DNA of 64,000 nt from an uncultured Desulfosoma sp. (GTDB taxonomy: Bacteria; Desulfobacterota; Syntrophobacteria; Syntrophobacterales; DSM-9756): contig CALGPN010000015.1 of NCBI GenBank assembly GCA_937960435.1, forward strand, positions 62,001 to 126,000, given 5' to 3'. The position numbers were made by a program, and so were the translations under genes. Of the stretch, positions 1 to 13,081 are shown one piece after another. Below the pieces are notes generated by a model, which was not told the origin of the DNA, searched no databases, and saw only the letters and a program-made list of their open reading frames with translations. The first letter of the stretch is position 1, and every line of letters begins with the position of its first letter.

Positions 1-528
1 CTCCGGGGCAGCCTTCAAATAGAGGTTCTCATGCGCGCCATTTCGGAGGCGGACACCCACGAGGAACTGCGCCACCTTTACAGAGAACAGATCAAAAAGA
101 TGCAGAGCTTTCCTTTCACGACCCCCGAACAAATGGAGGCCATCAAAAGTACCTACCACAAGCGCATGGATGAGATCAGCCGATCTGTGCTGCTTCACAT
201 TCAAAACGAGTTGGCGCAACTCGGTTCTTTCGGCGACCTGGATGAATTCCGCTCACGGCTGAGCCGATTCCTTCACAAAGCGGCTCTCTCGGAAGAGGAT
301 CACTTCTTGATTCAAGAGATGTTGGACCACCACCGAAGCCGCCTTCGAGATGAATTCCTCACCAGAGTGTCTGAAAAAGTCTATGCGATCACGGACCCTG
401 AAGCTTTGATTGCTTATTGGAACATGGTCAAGCAGGACCTGTTTCGGTTCCGTCAGTACATCGGCAAAGAGTACGAAGCCATGATCGCCTCTTATATCGA
501 CACAAAGCTGCAGCAGATCGTATCTTAG
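1..528 (+). CDS. Hypothetical protein, C-terminal part (frame is open to the window start; first internal ATG at 31)
   Basis: ORF track 31..528; codons 1-30 are also open in this frame. No recognisable domain. Confidence 0.5.
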   Translation, partial: LRGSLQIEVLMRAISEADTHEELRHLYREQIKKMQSFPFTTPEQMEAIKSTYHKRMDEISRSVLLHIQNELAQLGSFGDLDEFRSRLSRFLHKAALSEEDHFLIQEMLDHHRSRLRDEFLTRVSEKVYAITDPEALIAYWNMVKQDLFRFRQYIGKEYEAMIASYIDTKLQQIVS

Positions 529-1925
529 CCGGCTTCCTGAGACGAAACGTCCGGAGATTCCTTGAGGGGCAGGATGAAATAGATCGTGTTTCCATATTTT
601 TTCGGCTCGCAGCCCACTTCCCCGCCGTGGATTTCCACAACGTTTTTTACAAAGTGCAAGCCGTGCCCGGTTCCTTTTTCGCGACCCACGTTGGAGGCGC
701 GAAAACCTTCGTCGAAAAGTTTCTTCGCTTCCTCGACAGAAAGCGGTTGGCCCGTCGTAAAAATCCCGAACTGAACGCCGTGGATTCCTTCCCCGAAATG
801 GTTCTTCAGAATTTTTCGGTGGTACGAAACCATTTTGATCTTTTGGCCCCGCGCGTCCTCCACTTCCCGGGCGTATTTGACGGCGTTGGAAAAGAGGTTA
901 TCAAAGACTTGGGAAATCAAGCCCTTGTCCACAAAAAGCGTCACCTCTTCGTCGGGGATGTCCTCCAGTTTGTTGTCGACCATGATGCCGGCCTTGGCGA
1001 AGAAGGGCCTATACCGCTCCAAAAGCGGCTCTATGATCTCCGTCCGAAAGTTGCACGGCTGGCGCCGCAAAACGTAGGTGCCCTTCTCAAAGTGATCCCG
1101 CCGCAAAAGGGTTTCCAGAAACAAACTGGTGTGTTCGTAATGTTTTTTTAAAGCCTTGTATTCTTCTTCAAGCTCGTCATTGCCCGTAGACAGGAGGTGA
1201 TATAGTTCGCACAGTTCTCGGCACAGAGTACTGTCCTCGGTTTGAGTAAACATAATGATATCTTTGAGCTTTTCCTGCATCTCTCTGTAGTTTTCTATGG
1301 ACTTTTTCAGCTTCAAAATAAACAATTTGTAATAAAGATTCGGCGAAATGACATTATGTTCAATATCCGCGACCAACTGGTTGATGAATTTGATGTGCTG
1401 AATGTTTTGCTGAAGCAGCAATTTTTGGTGCAGATTATATCCGATTCGATTGCTGAATTTTTCAAGGAAGAAGAGCCCTTTATCGTTTACGCGGTCTTTG
1501 GGGTAGATTTCGAAGAGTCCCAAGATCCCTTGGCCTCCGGCAAAAGGCAGCCATTGGACCAGGGCCATGTTGCCGCGGATGGGCAGAAGATAAGACTGAT
1601 CGGTTTCCGTGATTTTGTCGGAAAGGGAGGGGCCAGCAAGATCCGGCCTTTGCCCTTCGGTGACCAAACCTTCTTCGCTGGTGCATACCTTCTCCAGCCG
1701 CCCGGTCTTGTGATGGATCACATAGAGGCGGCTTTCCAAATTGAAAAACTCCTTCGGCACCGTGACGCAAATGAGATAAAGATTTTCCAAGCTTGTGTAT
1801 TCTTGGGCCAAATCGAAGAAAGTGGCGAAGGCCTCTTCCTGAAGCCTCTCGAAATTGTATCGTTCGTAGGCCGATTTTTTTTCGCGCACCCGCGCGGTCA
1901 TTTCCTCAAGCTCTTTGCGGCTCAT
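525..1925 (-). CDS. Sensor histidine kinase-like protein with C-terminal HATPase domain
   Basis: C-terminal N/G-box-like motifs (NLFSNAVKYA, GTGHGLHFVKNVVEIHGGEV); N-terminal GAF-like region. Confidence 0.75.
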   Translation of the reverse strand: MSRKELEEMTARVREKKSAYERYNFERLQEEAFATFFDLAQEYTSLENLYLICVTVPKEFFNLESRLYVIHHKTGRLEKVCTSEEGLVTEGQRPDLAGPSLSDKITETDQSYLLPIRGNMALVQWLPFAGGQGILGLFEIYPKDRVNDKGLFFLEKFSNRIGYNLHQKLLLQQNIQHIKFINQLVADIEHNVISPNLYYKLFILKLKKSIENYREMQEKLKDIIMFTQTEDSTLCRELCELYHLLSTGNDELEEEYKALKKHYEHTSLFLETLLRRDHFEKGTYVLRRQPCNFRTEIIEPLLERYRPFFAKAGIMVDNKLEDIPDEEVTLFVDKGLISQVFDNLFSNAVKYAREVEDARGQKIKMVSYHRKILKNHFGEGIHGVQFGIFTTGQPLSVEEAKKLFDEGFRASNVGREKGTGHGLHFVKNVVEIHGGEVGCEPKKYGNTIYFILPLKESPDVSSQEAG

Positions 1926-1963
1926 GGAACCTCGTACTCCTCGCGCCCCTCGTGAAGAGGGGG

Positions 1964-2989
1964 TCAGTCCAGGGAAAATTCCAATTCGGATTTCAGGTCC
2001 CGTTCCATGAGATCCCAGACGGCCTGACGCGGATCCTTCCTTTCCTGGAGGATCTTATACATCTGCTCGCAGATGGGCATCTCCACCCCTATTTTCCGAG
2101 CCAGCTGATGGACCGAGGTGCAGGTGCGGACCCCTTCCGCCACCATGTGCATCTCCGCCAAAATATTTTCTAAGGATTCCCCTCGACCCAATCGATAGCC
2201 CACGGTCCGATTTCGGCTCAAGTCCCCGGTGCAGGTCAGAAGGAGATCCCCGATACCCGAAAGACCGGCAAAGGTTAAGGGATGAGCGCCCAAGCGCACA
2301 CCGAGGCGGGTGATCTCCGCAAGCCCTCGAGTAATGAGGGCAGCTCGGGTGTTGAGCCCGTAGCCCAGCCCGTCGCAGACTCCGGCCGCAATGGCGATGA
2401 CGTTCTTGAGGGCGCCGGCCAGTTCCACGCCGATTTTATCCGGACTGGTATAGACACGAAAATAGGGCGTATGAAACACGCGCTGAACTTCTTTGGCCGT
2501 CTCCAAATCTTCGGCGGCCACCGTGACGGCCGTGGGGGTTTTCTGCATGACCTCGCGAGCGAAAGACGGTCCGGCCAGCGTCGTGACCCGAACGCCCAGG
2601 GATGCCGGCAAAATTTCTTTCCAAATTCCCGACATGGTCAAGAGCGTCTCGTTTTCAATGCCTTTGGTGGCCGAAACGATGACGGCGTCTTTTTGAATAT
2701 GGGGCACCATTTGGACGGCCACGGTCCGGTAGACATGGGAAGGGACCACCATGACGAGGAGGCGTCGGCCTGCCGTCACCGCCTCGATGCTGTTGGACGG
2801 CACAATGCGCTCACTTAACCGAAAGCCCGGCAGATAAAGCGTGTTTTCCCGGCTGTTTCTCAGGGATTCGCACAGATCTTTTTCATAGACCCACAAGTCC
2901 ACATCATAGCCCTTCTCTCCAAGGAGATGGGCTAGGGTGGTCCCCCAGCTGCCTGCACCGATCACCGCGATCCGCATGTGGCCGCTCAC
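1964..2989 (-). CDS. gpsA: Glycerol-3-phosphate dehydrogenase [NAD(P)+]
   Basis: [14 protein letters not shown]-terminus, [28 protein letters not shown] motifs. Confidence 0.95.
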   Translation of the reverse strand: MSGHMRIAVIGAGSWGTTLAHLLGEKGYDVDLWVYEKDLCESLRNSRENTLYLPGFRLSERIVPSNSIEAVTAGRRLLVMVVPSHVYRTVAVQMVPHIQKDAVIVSATKGIENETLLTMSGIWKEILPASLGVRVTTLAGPSFAREVMQKTPTAVTVAAEDLETAKEVQRVFHTPYFRVYTSPDKIGVELAGALKNVIAIAAGVCDGLGYGLNTRAALITRGLAEITRLGVRLGAHPLTFAGLSGIGDLLLTCTGDLSRNRTVGYRLGRGESLENILAEMHMVAEGVRTCTSVHQLARKIGVEMPICEQMYKILQERKDPRQAVWDLMERDLKSELEFSLD

Positions 2990-5409
2990 TGTGCCGTCTC
3001 CTCCTCGTCCGATTCCGCCACGACGGCTACATCCACGATTTCTTCCGAGGCATCCAGATCCATGAGCTTGACACCTTGGGTGGATCGGCCCATTTCCCGG
3101 ATTTCACGCACCTCGAGGCGGATCAATCGGCCCGTGTTGGTGATCAGAAGCACCTCATCGTCGTCTCTGACCTGGCGGAAGGCCACCACCTCTCCGTTCT
3201 TTTCGGTAATGCGCACATTCTGAACGCCCTGCCCCCCGCGTCCTTGCACCCGGTATTGCGAAGAGGCCGTTCGCTTGCCGAAGCCTTTGCGGGTCACCAC
3301 CAGCATGGAGGCCCCTTCGTCAATGGTGTCCATGCCCACAAGAACGCTTCCGGCCAAATCCATGGCTTTGACGCCACGGGCTTCACGGCCCATGGGCCGC
3401 ACGGTCTCTTCACGGATGCGAATGCACTTGCCGGCTCGGGTCATGAAAAACAAATCTTTCGTGCCGTCGGTCATGCAGGCGGCGATGAGCTCGTCTCCTT
3501 CGTCGATGGCCACGGCACGGATGCCCGTGCTGCGCGGATTGGCGAAAGCCCGGATCTCCGTCTTCTTGACGATACCCTTTCGGGTGGCCATGACGACAAA
3601 ACCGTCTTGATCGAAATTCCTCACCGGCATGACCGTGGCCACCCTTTCGTTTTCCTGCAGGGGCAGCAGATTGACGATGGCCTTTCCCATGGAAGCCGGC
3701 CCCACTTCCGGGATGGCATAGACTTTGAGCCAATAGACACGCCCCTGTGAGGTGAACACCAGCAGGTAATCGTGCGTCGAGGCGGTGAACAGGGCCCGCA
3801 CGAAATCCTCTTCCCGAATGCTCATCCCGGTTCGCCCTTTGCCTCCCCGCCGCTGGCTTCGGTACGTATCGACGGGCGTTCTTTTCACATACCCCGCATG
3901 GGAAATGGTCACCACCACTTCCTTGTCGTCAATGAGATCCTCCAGGGACACGTCCCGGGTCTCCGAAAGGATCTCCGTCCTTCTCCCGTCCCCATAGGTT
4001 TGGATGATCTCCTGGAGTTCTTGGTCGATCAATTGATCCACCAAGGCCGGAGAAGCAAGGATCGCCCGGTATCTTTCGATGTCTTTGAGAAGCTGTTCGT
4101 ATTCGTTGAGGATTTTTTCTCTTTCCAAGGCCGTCAGGCGCTGCAGCCGCATGTCCAAGATGGCCTGGGCTTGGGCGTCGCTGAGCTCCAAGGACGCCAT
4201 AAGCCGCTCCTTGGCCGTTGCCGGATTGGCCGCCGAGCGAATCAATCGGATGACCTCATCGAGATGGTCCAGGGCCTTCTTGAGACCTTCCAAGATGTGG
4301 GCCCTCTTTTCCGCCTGGCCGAGTTCCCAACGGGTGCGCCGAATGACCACATCCCGTCGAAAATCCAAGAAGTGCTGCAAGAGGCCCTTGAGGGTGAGCA
4401 ATTCGGGACGGTTGTTCACCACGGCCAGCAGGGTGACCCCGAAGGTGGATTCCACGGCGGTGAACTTGTAAAGCTGGTTTTCGACCACCTGAGGGTTTTC
4501 GCCGGCTTTGAGGGACAAGACGATGCGCATGCCTTCCCGGCTGGACTCATCGCGGATGTCCTGAATGCCCTGGATTCTTTTCTCCTTGACCAGCTCGGCG
4601 ATCCGTTCGAGCAGCCTGGCCTTGTTCACCTGAAAGGGCAATTCGGTGATGAGGATCTGCCGGCGTTTGGCGGTTTCCTCAATCTCCACCCGGCCTCGGA
4701 CGCGGATGAGTCCCCGGCCTGTTTCATAGGCTTCCCGAACGCCTTCCGTCCCCACAATGAAGCCGCCGGTGGGAAAATCCGGGCCGGGAATACATCGCAT
4801 GAGGTCCCTCAGGTTTGCTTCGGGGTTTTTCAAAAGAACTTGGAGGCCGCGGCACAATTCCGTGATGTTGTGGGGCGGGATGTTGGTGGCCATCCCTACG
4901 GCGATGCCCGAGGCACCGTTGAGCAGCAGGTTGGGCACTCGGGTAGGCAGGACGGACGGTTCCTTGAGAGAACTGTCGTAGTTCGGGAGAAAATCGACGG
5001 TTTCCTTTTCGATGTCCTGGAGAAACTCATGGGCCAGCCGTGCCATGCGGATTTCGGTGTAACGCATGGCCGCCGGAGGATCCCCATCGATGGAGCCGAA
5101 GTTGCCTTGACCGTCGATCAAAGGATATCGCATGGAAAAGTCTTGAGCCATGCGCACGATGGTATCGTAGACGGCCGCATCCCCGTGAGGATGATATTTA
5201 CCGATGACATCCCCGACAATGCGGGCGGATTTCTTGTACGGTTTGTTGTAGTCGTTTTTGAGCTCGTACATGGCGTAGAGCACCCGCCGATGCACGGGTT
5301 TGAGGCCGTCCCGCACATCGGGCAAGGCCCGCCCGATGATGACGCTCATGGCGTAATCGAGGTACGAAAGTTTGATTTCGTCCTCAATATTGACGGTAGG
5401 TAAGCTCAT
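2986..5409 (-). CDS. gyrA: DNA gyrase subunit A
   Basis: [33 protein letters not shown], full length 807 aa. Confidence 0.98.
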   Translation of the reverse strand: MSLPTVNIEDEIKLSYLDYAMSVIIGRALPDVRDGLKPVHRRVLYAMYELKNDYNKPYKKSARIVGDVIGKYHPHGDAAVYDTIVRMAQDFSMRYPLIDGQGNFGSIDGDPPAAMRYTEIRMARLAHEFLQDIEKETVDFLPNYDSSLKEPSVLPTRVPNLLLNGASGIAVGMATNIPPHNITELCRGLQVLLKNPEANLRDLMRCIPGPDFPTGGFIVGTEGVREAYETGRGLIRVRGRVEIEETAKRRQILITELPFQVNKARLLERIAELVKEKRIQGIQDIRDESSREGMRIVLSLKAGENPQVVENQLYKFTAVESTFGVTLLAVVNNRPELLTLKGLLQHFLDFRRDVVIRRTRWELGQAEKRAHILEGLKKALDHLDEVIRLIRSAANPATAKERLMASLELSDAQAQAILDMRLQRLTALEREKILNEYEQLLKDIERYRAILASPALVDQLIDQELQEIIQTYGDGRRTEILSETRDVSLEDLIDDKEVVVTISHAGYVKRTPVDTYRSQRRGGKGRTGMSIREEDFVRALFTASTHDYLLVFTSQGRVYWLKVYAIPEVGPASMGKAIVNLLPLQENERVATVMPVRNFDQDGFVVMATRKGIVKKTEIRAFANPRSTGIRAVAIDEGDELIAACMTDGTKDLFFMTRAGKCIRIREETVRPMGREARGVKAMDLAGSVLVGMDTIDEGASMLVVTRKGFGKRTASSQYRVQGRGGQGVQNVRITEKNGEVVAFRQVRDDDEVLLITNTGRLIRLEVREIREMGRSTQGVKLMDLDASEEIVDVAVVAESDEEETAQ

Positions 5410-5456
5410 AGAGATCCTCGTTGACGACCGACATCATCGCCTCTGTGGCCCATCGA

Positions 5457-8096
<2,640 letters not shown>

Positions 8097-8127
8097 CTAA
8101 ACAAGCCTTTTTCCGACTCAGTCCACC

Positions 8128-9240
8128 TCACACCATCATGGGCATGATCAAAGCCAAAATGCTCGGATCCTCGGGATCCCGAAACACGCCGCCGTGGAAC
8201 CCGTCCACCCACTCAAACCGCACAGTTCGGCCCGAAAAGGTTTGCACCACATCCATGACATATCGGATGTTGAAAGCGATGGCAAAACTTTCCCCCTGAT
8301 AGTCGATGGGGATTTCTTCGTACGCCGTGCCGATTTCCACGTTTCCCGCTTCCAAGCCCAGAAGATTTTCGGAAATCAAGAAACGGACATGGATCGCCGA
8401 GGCGTCGGTGACCACCGCCATGCGGCGCAACGCGCCGTAAAATTCCCCGCGGGGAATTTCGATCCACCCCGAAACCGTTTCCGGAATAATCATTTCGTAT
8501 TGCGGAAAGGCCTCCTCGAGAAGATGCACACTGAGGTAGGTATCGCCCGTTTGGAAGATCAGCCGATTTTCGTGAAGAGCCCCGGCGGCGGAATCTGTTT
8601 TTTCCAGAAGCCGGATAATCTCCTGAATGCCTTTCCGCGGGACCACGACGCCGGAGTCCTGGCCGAAAAATTCCCCTGCAGGAAAAGGGATTTCTCTCAG
8701 GGCCAAACGATGCCCGTCGGAACTGACGAAACGCACCCGGTCGGCCGCTTTGGGATGCCAAAACATCCCCGGAACACTCAAAGCGTCTTCCTCCTGGGGG
8801 ACGGCGTAGAGAGTGCTTTCCAACGCGCGACCCACCGTGTCGGCATCCAGGTCATGAATGTGAGCCGGATTGACGGTCTCGAAATAGGGAAAATCCGATG
8901 CGGGTATGGTGGCCAAGGCGTAATGCACCGTGCCGGCCCTCACATTCAATCGGTCGCTTTCCGAAAGTTCGCAGTGGATCTGTTCCTGCCTCAGTTCCTT
9001 GACCCCTTCCAAAAACTTTCGCGCCGGAACGCTGGTCTGGCCCGCAACGTCTACCTGCGCCTCAATGGAGGTGCGCAAACTGATGTCCAAATCCGTGGCA
9101 GAAAATCTCAAGCGATTGTCTGACGTCGCTTCCAGCAAAACATGGGAAAGCACCTGCATGGTCGTTTTTTTCTGTTCGGTGACACCGACAACCTTGTGCA
9201 GGGCGGCGACAAGGGCTTCCCGGTTCATGGAGCATTTCAT
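8128..9240 (-). CDS. dnaN: DNA polymerase III subunit beta (sliding clamp)
   Basis: Full-length 370 aa beta clamp; ends LALIMPMMV. Confidence 0.95.
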   Translation of the reverse strand: MKCSMNREALVAALHKVVGVTEQKKTTMQVLSHVLLEATSDNRLRFSATDLDISLRTSIEAQVDVAGQTSVPARKFLEGVKELRQEQIHCELSESDRLNVRAGTVHYALATIPASDFPYFETVNPAHIHDLDADTVGRALESTLYAVPQEEDALSVPGMFWHPKAADRVRFVSSDGHRLALREIPFPAGEFFGQDSGVVVPRKGIQEIIRLLEKTDSAAGALHENRLIFQTGDTYLSVHLLEEAFPQYEMIIPETVSGWIEIPRGEFYGALRRMAVVTDASAIHVRFLISENLLGLEAGNVEIGTAYEEIPIDYQGESFAIAFNIRYVMDVVQTFSGRTVRFEWVDGFHGGVFRDPEDPSILALIMPMMV

Positions 9241-9563
9241 GGGAACGGTCCTCAGCGGCTTCCGGTTAAATGTTTCTATGATTTTCGTTTCTTAAAAGCG
9301 CTCACAACCATAATCAAACCCTGTTCAATTGTCAAAATGGAACCCATGTTATGAATTCGACTCAAAAAAAGACTACACAAACTTTCCAACGTGATTGGAG
9401 GCATATCAAGACCTTTCAGGGCATCTTTGGGGTATGGTCGACTTTTTTGAACATCATGCCTACAAAACCCGGGCTGTTCTGAACATCGTCTGTGCCTCTT
9501 GCCGACTGGACCGTTCCTGAGCCAACTCACTTGGACTATTGGGATTCCCATGACCTTTTCTGC

Positions 9564-9592
9564 TTGACAACCGAGCGAAGCTTCAGTACGGT
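9564..9592 (+). promoter_or_regulatory. Candidate sigma70-type promoter of fhs (TTGACA-N17-TACGGT)
   Basis: Exact TTGACA at 9564-9569, 17-bp spacer, TACGGT at 9587-9592. Confidence 0.45.
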
Positions 9593-9805
9593 GCCGAATG
9601 TGAAAAATAGTTCTTATGGCGAAAACCATTCCCCATTGCCGCTTTCTTCGCCGCATTGCTCGGATAGGCCGATTCCTGCAGTCGTGTCAACAGGGAGGTT
9701 TCCTGTGTGGCCCGAAGTGACAGGGGGACCTCAGAGGCCATGACGTGCTCGCGAGGACAATCCCACAAGTTCGACCCATAACGTTCACCTTTGAGGAGGA
9801 AAGCT

Positions 9806-11569
9806 ATGCCTTACGATCCGACCAAAATGGCAGATTGGCAGATTTCCGAAGAAGCCGAAAAGAACATGCCGACTCCGGACCAATGGCGGGACAAGCTTGG
9901 CCTGCAAAAGGACGAAGTGATCCCCATCGGGCGTTTGTGCCGCCTCAATTTCATGAAGATCATCGAGCGACTCAAAGACAAGCCCGACGGAAAGTACATC
10001 GAAGTGACGGCCATCACCCCCACCCCACTGGGGGAAGGAAAAAGCACCACCTCCTTGGGCCTCATGGAAGGTTTGGGCAAGCGAGGCAAAAACGTGGGCG
10101 GCTGCTTGCGGCAACCCTCGGGCGGACCCACCATGAACATCAAGGGGACGGCGGCCGGCGGCGGCAACGCCCTGCTCATTCCCATGACGGAATTTTCCAT
10201 GGGCCTGACGGGCGACATCAACAACATCGTGAACGCCCACAACCTGGCCATGGTGGCGCTGACGGCTCGCATGCAGCATGAACGCAACTACACCGACGAG
10301 CAGCTCCAGCGGCTCACCCGCATGCGCCGTTTGGACATCGACCCGACCCGTGTGGAAATGGGCTGGGTCATCGACTTTTGCGCCCAGGCGCTGCGCAACA
10401 TCGTCATCGGATTGGGCGGCCGCTTCGACGGCTATACCATGCAGTCCAAGTTCGGGATCGCCGTAAGCTCCGAAATCATGGCCATTTTGTCCATCGTGAG
10501 GGATTTGGCGGATCTCCGCGACAGGATGGGCAAGATCACCGTCGCTTTCGACAAGCGCGGCAACCCGGTCACGACCGGCGACTTGGAAGTGGCCGGCGCC
10601 ATGACGGCCTTCATGGTGGAATCCATCAACCCCACACTGTGCAGCACGGCCGAATACCAGCCGTGTATGGTTCATGCAGGTCCGTTCGCCAACATCGCCG
10701 TCGGTCAATCGTCCATCATCGGCGACCGTGTCGGCCTCAAGCTTTTCGACTACCATGTGACTGAAAGCGGCTTTGCGGCGGACATCGGGTTTGAAAAATT
10801 CTGGAACGTCAAGTGCCGCTTCAGCGGCCTCAAGCCTCATGTTTCCGTTCTGACGACGACCATCCGCGCCCTCAAGATGCACGGCGGAGGCCCGAAGGTC
10901 GTGGCCGGGCTCCCGCTGCCCGAAGAATACACCAAGGAAAACGTGGCCCTGGTGGAAAAGGGTGTGGCCAACATGGTCCATCATATCAACACCATCCGCA
11001 AATCCGGCATGAACCCGGTGGTGTGCATCAATGCGTTCCATACGGACACCAAAGATGAAATCGCTGTCGTGCGCAAAGCCGCCGAAGCGGCCGGCGCTCG
11101 CTGCGCACTTTCCGAACATTGGCTCAAGGGCGGTGAGGGCGCCTTGGAACTGGCCGATGCCGTCATCGAGGCCTGTGAACAGCCCAGCGAATTTAAGTTC
11201 CTCTATCCGCTGGAAATGAAGCTGCGCGACCGCGTGGAACTCATCGCCAAGGAAGTTTACGGGGCCGACGGTGTGGCGTGGCAGCCGGAAGCGGAAGCCA
11301 AGGCCAAGATGCTGGAATCGGATCCCAAATACGGCGATTTCGCTACCATGATGGTCAAGACCCACCTCAGCCTCACCCACGACCCGAGCCTCAAGGGCGT
11401 GCCTAAGGGCTGGATTTTGCCCATCCGCGATGTGTTGATCTACTCCGGCGCGAAGTTCCTGTGTCCGTGCGCCGGCACCATCAGCCTCATGCCAGGCACC
11501 TCGTCCGATCCGGCCTTCCGTCGCATCGACGTGGACGTCAAGACCGGCAAGGTCATGGGCCTGTTCTAG
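9806..11569 (+). CDS. fhs: Formate--tetrahydrofolate ligase
   Basis: [44 protein letters not shown] before ATG 9806. Confidence 0.97.
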   Translation: MPYDPTKMADWQISEEAEKNMPTPDQWRDKLGLQKDEVIPIGRLCRLNFMKIIERLKDKPDGKYIEVTAITPTPLGEGKSTTSLGLMEGLGKRGKNVGGCLRQPSGGPTMNIKGTAAGGGNALLIPMTEFSMGLTGDINNIVNAHNLAMVALTARMQHERNYTDEQLQRLTRMRRLDIDPTRVEMGWVIDFCAQALRNIVIGLGGRFDGYTMQSKFGIAVSSEIMAILSIVRDLADLRDRMGKITVAFDKRGNPVTTGDLEVAGAMTAFMVESINPTLCSTAEYQPCMVHAGPFANIAVGQSSIIGDRVGLKLFDYHVTESGFAADIGFEKFWNVKCRFSGLKPHVSVLTTTIRALKMHGGGPKVVAGLPLPEEYTKENVALVEKGVANMVHHINTIRKSGMNPVVCINAFHTDTKDEIAVVRKAAEAAGARCALSEHWLKGGEGALELADAVIEACEQPSEFKFLYPLEMKLRDRVELIAKEVYGADGVAWQPEAEAKAKMLESDPKYGDFATMMVKTHLSLTHDPSLKGVPKGWILPIRDVLIYSGAKFLCPCAGTISLMPGTSSDPAFRRIDVDVKTGKVMGLF

Positions 11570-11582
11570 TCAAGACCTGACT

Positions 11583-11617
11583 GACGGCGGGAGGTGCTCA
11601 CCTCCCGTCGCTTTTTT
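11583..11617 (+). terminator. Rho-independent terminator-like hairpin between fhs and folD
   Basis: GACGGCGGGAGGTG-CT-CACCTCCCGTCGC followed by TTTTTT. Confidence 0.6.
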
Positions 11618-11638
11618 GAACGACGAAAGGAGCGCGCC

Positions 11639-12529
11639 ATGTCGGCGAAACTCATTAAAGGAGCGGAAGTCGCCAAGCAGATCCGTGAAGAGCTTGCCGA
11701 GGAAGTCAAACGGATCAAGGAAAAATATGGGGTGGAACCCGGCCTGGTGACCATCCTTGTGGGAGAAAACCCGGCGTCGCAAAGCTACGTGCGGGCCAAG
11801 CAAAAAGCAGCCCACGAATTGGGCTTCTACTCCGTCCAAGACAACCAGCCGGCGGATATCTCCGAGGACGCTCTGCTGGCCCTCATCGACAAATACAACA
11901 AGGACCCGAAAATCGACGGCATTTTGGTGCAGCTGCCATTGCCGAAGCACATTGACGAAAACAAAGTTCTCTATGCCATCGACCCGGGCAAAGATGTGGA
12001 CGCCTTCCATCCGTTCAACGTGGGCAAACTCATGATCGGCCAACCGGACTATTTGCCGTGTACGCCCGCCGGCATCCAAGAACTCCTTATCCGCTCGGGC
12101 ACAGAAACCTCAGGCGCCGAAGTGGTGGTGGTCGGCCGTTCCAATATCGTCGGCAAACCCATTGCCGTCATGATGATGCAAAAGGGCAAGGGAGCCAACG
12201 CGACGGTGACCGTCTGCCACACCCGCACCAAGGATGTTCAATTTCACACGAAGCGAGCCGACATCCTCATCGTGGCGGCCGGCGTTACGGAATATGTCAA
12301 GGGCGATTGGATCAAGCCCGGAGCGGTGGTCATCGACGTCGGTGTCAACGAAGTGGGCCAGACGGCCGACGGCAAGAGAATCCTGAAAGGCGACGTGGCC
12401 TTCGATGAAGCCAAGGAAGTGGCCAGCGCCATCACGCCGGTCCCGGGGGGCGTCGGTCCCATGACGATCACGATGCTCATGAAAAACACGGTGCGCGCAT
12501 GCAAAGTCCATCACAACATTAAGGACTGA
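11639..12529 (+). CDS. folD: Bifunctional methylene-THF dehydrogenase / methenyl-THF cyclohydrolase
   Basis: VGENPASQSYVRAKQKAAHELG, VVVVGRSNIVGKP, TPVPGGVGPMT. Confidence 0.97.
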   Translation: MSAKLIKGAEVAKQIREELAEEVKRIKEKYGVEPGLVTILVGENPASQSYVRAKQKAAHELGFYSVQDNQPADISEDALLALIDKYNKDPKIDGILVQLPLPKHIDENKVLYAIDPGKDVDAFHPFNVGKLMIGQPDYLPCTPAGIQELLIRSGTETSGAEVVVVGRSNIVGKPIAVMMMQKGKGANATVTVCHTRTKDVQFHTKRADILIVAAGVTEYVKGDWIKPGAVVIDVGVNEVGQTADGKRILKGDVAFDEAKEVASAITPVPGGVGPMTITMLMKNTVRACKVHHNIKD

Positions 12530-12567
12530 CGCTGAGGGCTTGAGGCGCTCTCGCTGCGCTCCCAAGG

Positions 12568-12608
12568 AAAAAAGCGGCCCGTCGGGGTTTTCCCCGACGG
12601 GCCGTTTT
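12568..12608. terminator. Bidirectional terminator between convergent folD and mvhD
   Basis: CGGCCCGTCGGGG-TTTT-CCCCGACGGGCCG (13-bp perfect stem), A-run 5' and T-run 3'. Confidence 0.85.
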
Positions 12609-12628
12609 GGTTCTTTGAAGGACGGTAC

Positions 12629-13039
12629 TCAGTCTTTCAGCGGACTGGGCCCCAAGGCCCGGATCTTTTCCACCATGGCGCTCGCGGCGTCCACGAATTG
12701 TTGGCCTTTTCCGGCCATCATGTGAAAAAGAGCCACCCGGTCGGGTTCTACACCCAGAGCCGGTAGGAGTGTCTGGACATATTTGACTTTCTTTTGGGCC
12801 TTTTCGACGCCGTGTTTGAATTGGCAGCTGTCCGGCTGGCAACCGGCCACATAGACCCCGTCGGCCCCGGCTTCCAACGCTTTCAAAAGATGCAAACTGT
12901 CCAAACGCCCCGTGCACGGCAGCTGAATCACTTTGACGTTTTCCGGCAGGCTCAACCCCATCTTCTCCGCGATCTGGGCGGCCGAAGAGGCGCAATTGGC
13001 ACAGCAATAACCGATGATTTGCGGTTCAAAAGTGCTCAT
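12629..13039 (-). CDS. mvhD: MvhD-like hydrogenase/heterodisulfide reductase delta subunit (all-Cys form)
   Basis: IIGYCCANCASSAAQIAEKM, LPCTGRLDSLHLLKALEAGADGVYVAGCQPDSCQF. Confidence 0.88.
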   Translation of the reverse strand: MSTFEPQIIGYCCANCASSAAQIAEKMGLSLPENVKVIQLPCTGRLDSLHLLKALEAGADGVYVAGCQPDSCQFKHGVEKAQKKVKYVQTLLPALGVEPDRVALFHMMAGKGQQFVDAASAMVEKIRALGPSPLKD

Positions 13040-13081
13040 AGGACCACTCCTTGTCTCTTGTCTCGATAAGCCGTGGCGTCG

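Noticed and set aside
3772-5403. 543-aa plus-strand ORF antisense to gyrA (and similar long ORFs such as 6333..8072, 9785..11380, 17757..19349, 33721..35439, 53279..55129)
   Set aside because: GC-rich codon bias produces long open antisense frames; translations look like mirror-frame composition with no recognisable domain, and the opposite strand carries a well-supported gene.
9241-9805. Possible oriC upstream of dnaN
   Set aside because: No dnaA gene here and no clear cluster of TTATCCACA-like DnaA boxes; would need genome-wide GC skew to pursue.
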